This document shows, one piece after another, positions 34,223 to 35,017 of a DNA stretch of 35,017 nt (position 1 is the stretch's first letter; every line of letters begins with the position of its first letter). The stretch is taken from NCBI GenBank assembly GCA_026388535.1, contig JAPLJP010000164.1, forward strand, positions 1-35,017. Reading direction: 5' to 3'. Made by a program: the position numbers and the translations under genes. Source of the stretch: Deltaproteobacteria bacterium (GTDB lineage Bacteria > Desulfobacterota > Syntrophia > Syntrophales > Smithellaceae). The notes below the pieces were generated by a model. That model saw only the letters and a program-made list of their open reading frames with translations. It made no database searches and had not been told where the DNA came from.

Positions 34223-35017
34223 ATGTTACACAACAAACGAAGTATCTGGACATTTTTACTGAGCTCATTGATGTTTCTGCTCATGGCTGGCGTCGCATTT
34301 GCCGGTGAAGCGGATATCAAGTTGCCAGATTTAACAACAATTTCTTTTCTGGGCGGCGCCTTGTCAGGCATGATGATTCTTAATGTCGGACTTGTTGTCT
34401 GTCTCATAGGTATGATTTTCGGCGTGCTTCAATACGTACAAACAAAAAATCTGCCCGCACACAAAGCAATGTTGGATGTATCCCAGACAATCTGGGAAAC
34501 CTGCAAAACCTATCTTTTCCAGCAGGGTAAATTTTTGATTGCGCTGTGGATTCTGATCGCTGCTTGTATAGTTTATTATTTCGGCGCTTTACAGGGTAAA
34601 GTAGTATCAGACATCATTATTATTCTTGCGTGCTCGATCGTGGGTATTCTGGGTTCTTATACAGTTGCCTGGTTCGGTATTCGCATCAATACCGTGGCTA
34701 ATTCCCGCGCTGCCTTTGCTTCCCTGAGTGGAGATCCTTTAAACATCGTCAACATCTGTTTACGTTCCGGCATGAGCGTTGGATTGCTTCTGGTCAGCAT
34801 CGAACTGTTCTTCATGATCCTCATTCTGGCTTACATTCCCAAAGAATTAGCCGGTCCCTGTTTTATCGGTTTTGCCATCGGTGAATCTCTGGGCGCTTCC
34901 GCTCTGCGTATCTGCGGTGGTATCTTCACCAAGATTGCCGATATCGGTTCCGACCTGATGAAAATTGTTTTCCATCTACCGGAAGACGACCCCAAAAACC
35001 CCGGTGTTATTGCCGAC
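34223..35017 (+). CDS. hppA: Membrane-bound proton/sodium-pumping pyrophosphatase, N-terminal part (runs off window)
   Basis: 265 codons to the window end with no stop; missing from the ORF track because it is cut. AAGGAGG precedes the ATG. The family couples PPi hydrolysis to ion pumping and may be important for energy saving in syntrophs. An N-terminal hydrophobic segment ending AGVAFAGEA could be a signal-like first helix. At least five further helices follow, then FTKIADIGSDLMK and PEDDPKNPGVIAD, matching the conserved PPi/Mg-binding loop. K, two Asp and the Glu ligands are kept, but the usual DX7KXE signature is altered (DIGSDLMKIVF, one residue shorter). Ion specificity cannot be told, since the deciding motifs lie outside. 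Close spacing to pth suggests possible co-transcription. Confidence 0.9.
   Translation, partial: MLHNKRSIWTFLLSSLMFLLMAGVAFAGEADIKLPDLTTISFLGGALSGMMILNVGLVVCLIGMIFGVLQYVQTKNLPAHKAMLDVSQTIWETCKTYLFQQGKFLIALWILIAACIVYYFGALQGKVVSDIIIILACSIVGILGSYTVAWFGIRINTVANSRAAFASLSGDPLNIVNICLRSGMSVGLLLVSIELFFMILILAYIPKELAGPCFIGFAIGESLGASALRICGGIFTKIADIGSDLMKIVFHLPEDDPKNPGVIAD

Overview
The window looks like chromosomal DNA from an anaerobic Desulfobacterota (former Deltaproteobacteria), most likely near Syntrophus/Smithella (Syntrophales). This is inferred from gene content and protein character, since no search was run: an rpsF-rpsR-DUF2232-rplI-dnaB block, an htpX-DUF1844-ispE-tRNA-Gln-prs-rplY-pth block, a membrane pyrophosphatase, an RpoH-type sigma factor and DUF11-rich surface proteins. 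The Gram-negative character is clear from the OmpA-like protein, the large outer-membrane-barrel protein and the cyclic glucan synthase.

Layout. 1-7382: two tandem secreted proteins with DUF11 repeats. The first is cut by the window edge. The second (2081 aa) joins a signal peptide, several Ig-like stalk domains and a C-terminal region that looks like a large outer-membrane beta-barrel. 7383-7797: repeat-bearing leader ending in a hairpin that pairs with the rpsF ribosome binding site and resembles the S6:S18 autoregulatory motif. 7798-11642: rpsF, rpsR, a DUF2232 membrane protein, rplI and dnaB (replication/ribosome block), closed by an intrinsic terminator. 11775-21802 (minus): an OmpA-family protein with its own near-consensus sigma70 promoter, and a 2909-aa cyclic beta-1,2-glucan synthase. 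22382-23227 (minus): rpoH.

23260-25610 is an accessory island. It holds a Y1 (REP-associated type) HUH transposase between two ~125-bp hairpin elements, a secreted cysteine-containing protein of unknown function, short GGGACAGCGCCC-type motifs and a 213-bp element with perfect 14-bp terminal inverted repeats. 25798-29489: a DacZ-like diadenylate cyclase with its own promoter, then clpB. 29568-34205: htpX, a DUF1844 protein, ispE, tRNA-Gln(UUG), prs, rplY and pth. 34223 to the window end: the 5' part of a divergent membrane-bound pyrophosphatase gene (hppA).

How it fits together: most of the window is housekeeping (translation, replication start, isoprenoid and PRPP synthesis, protein quality control) plus cell-envelope functions. 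The most unusual signal is between genes. At least six intergenic spots carry related, modular hairpin repeats sharing a GAATTATCC / GGATAATTC junction and GAAGCGTAAG-like blocks; the arms differ from copy to copy yet stay complementary. One copy supplies the clpB stop codon. A single-strand-type Y1 transposase sits among them, so a REP/REPIN-like system is a reasonable hypothesis. Cognate mobilisation is not shown by the sequence alone.
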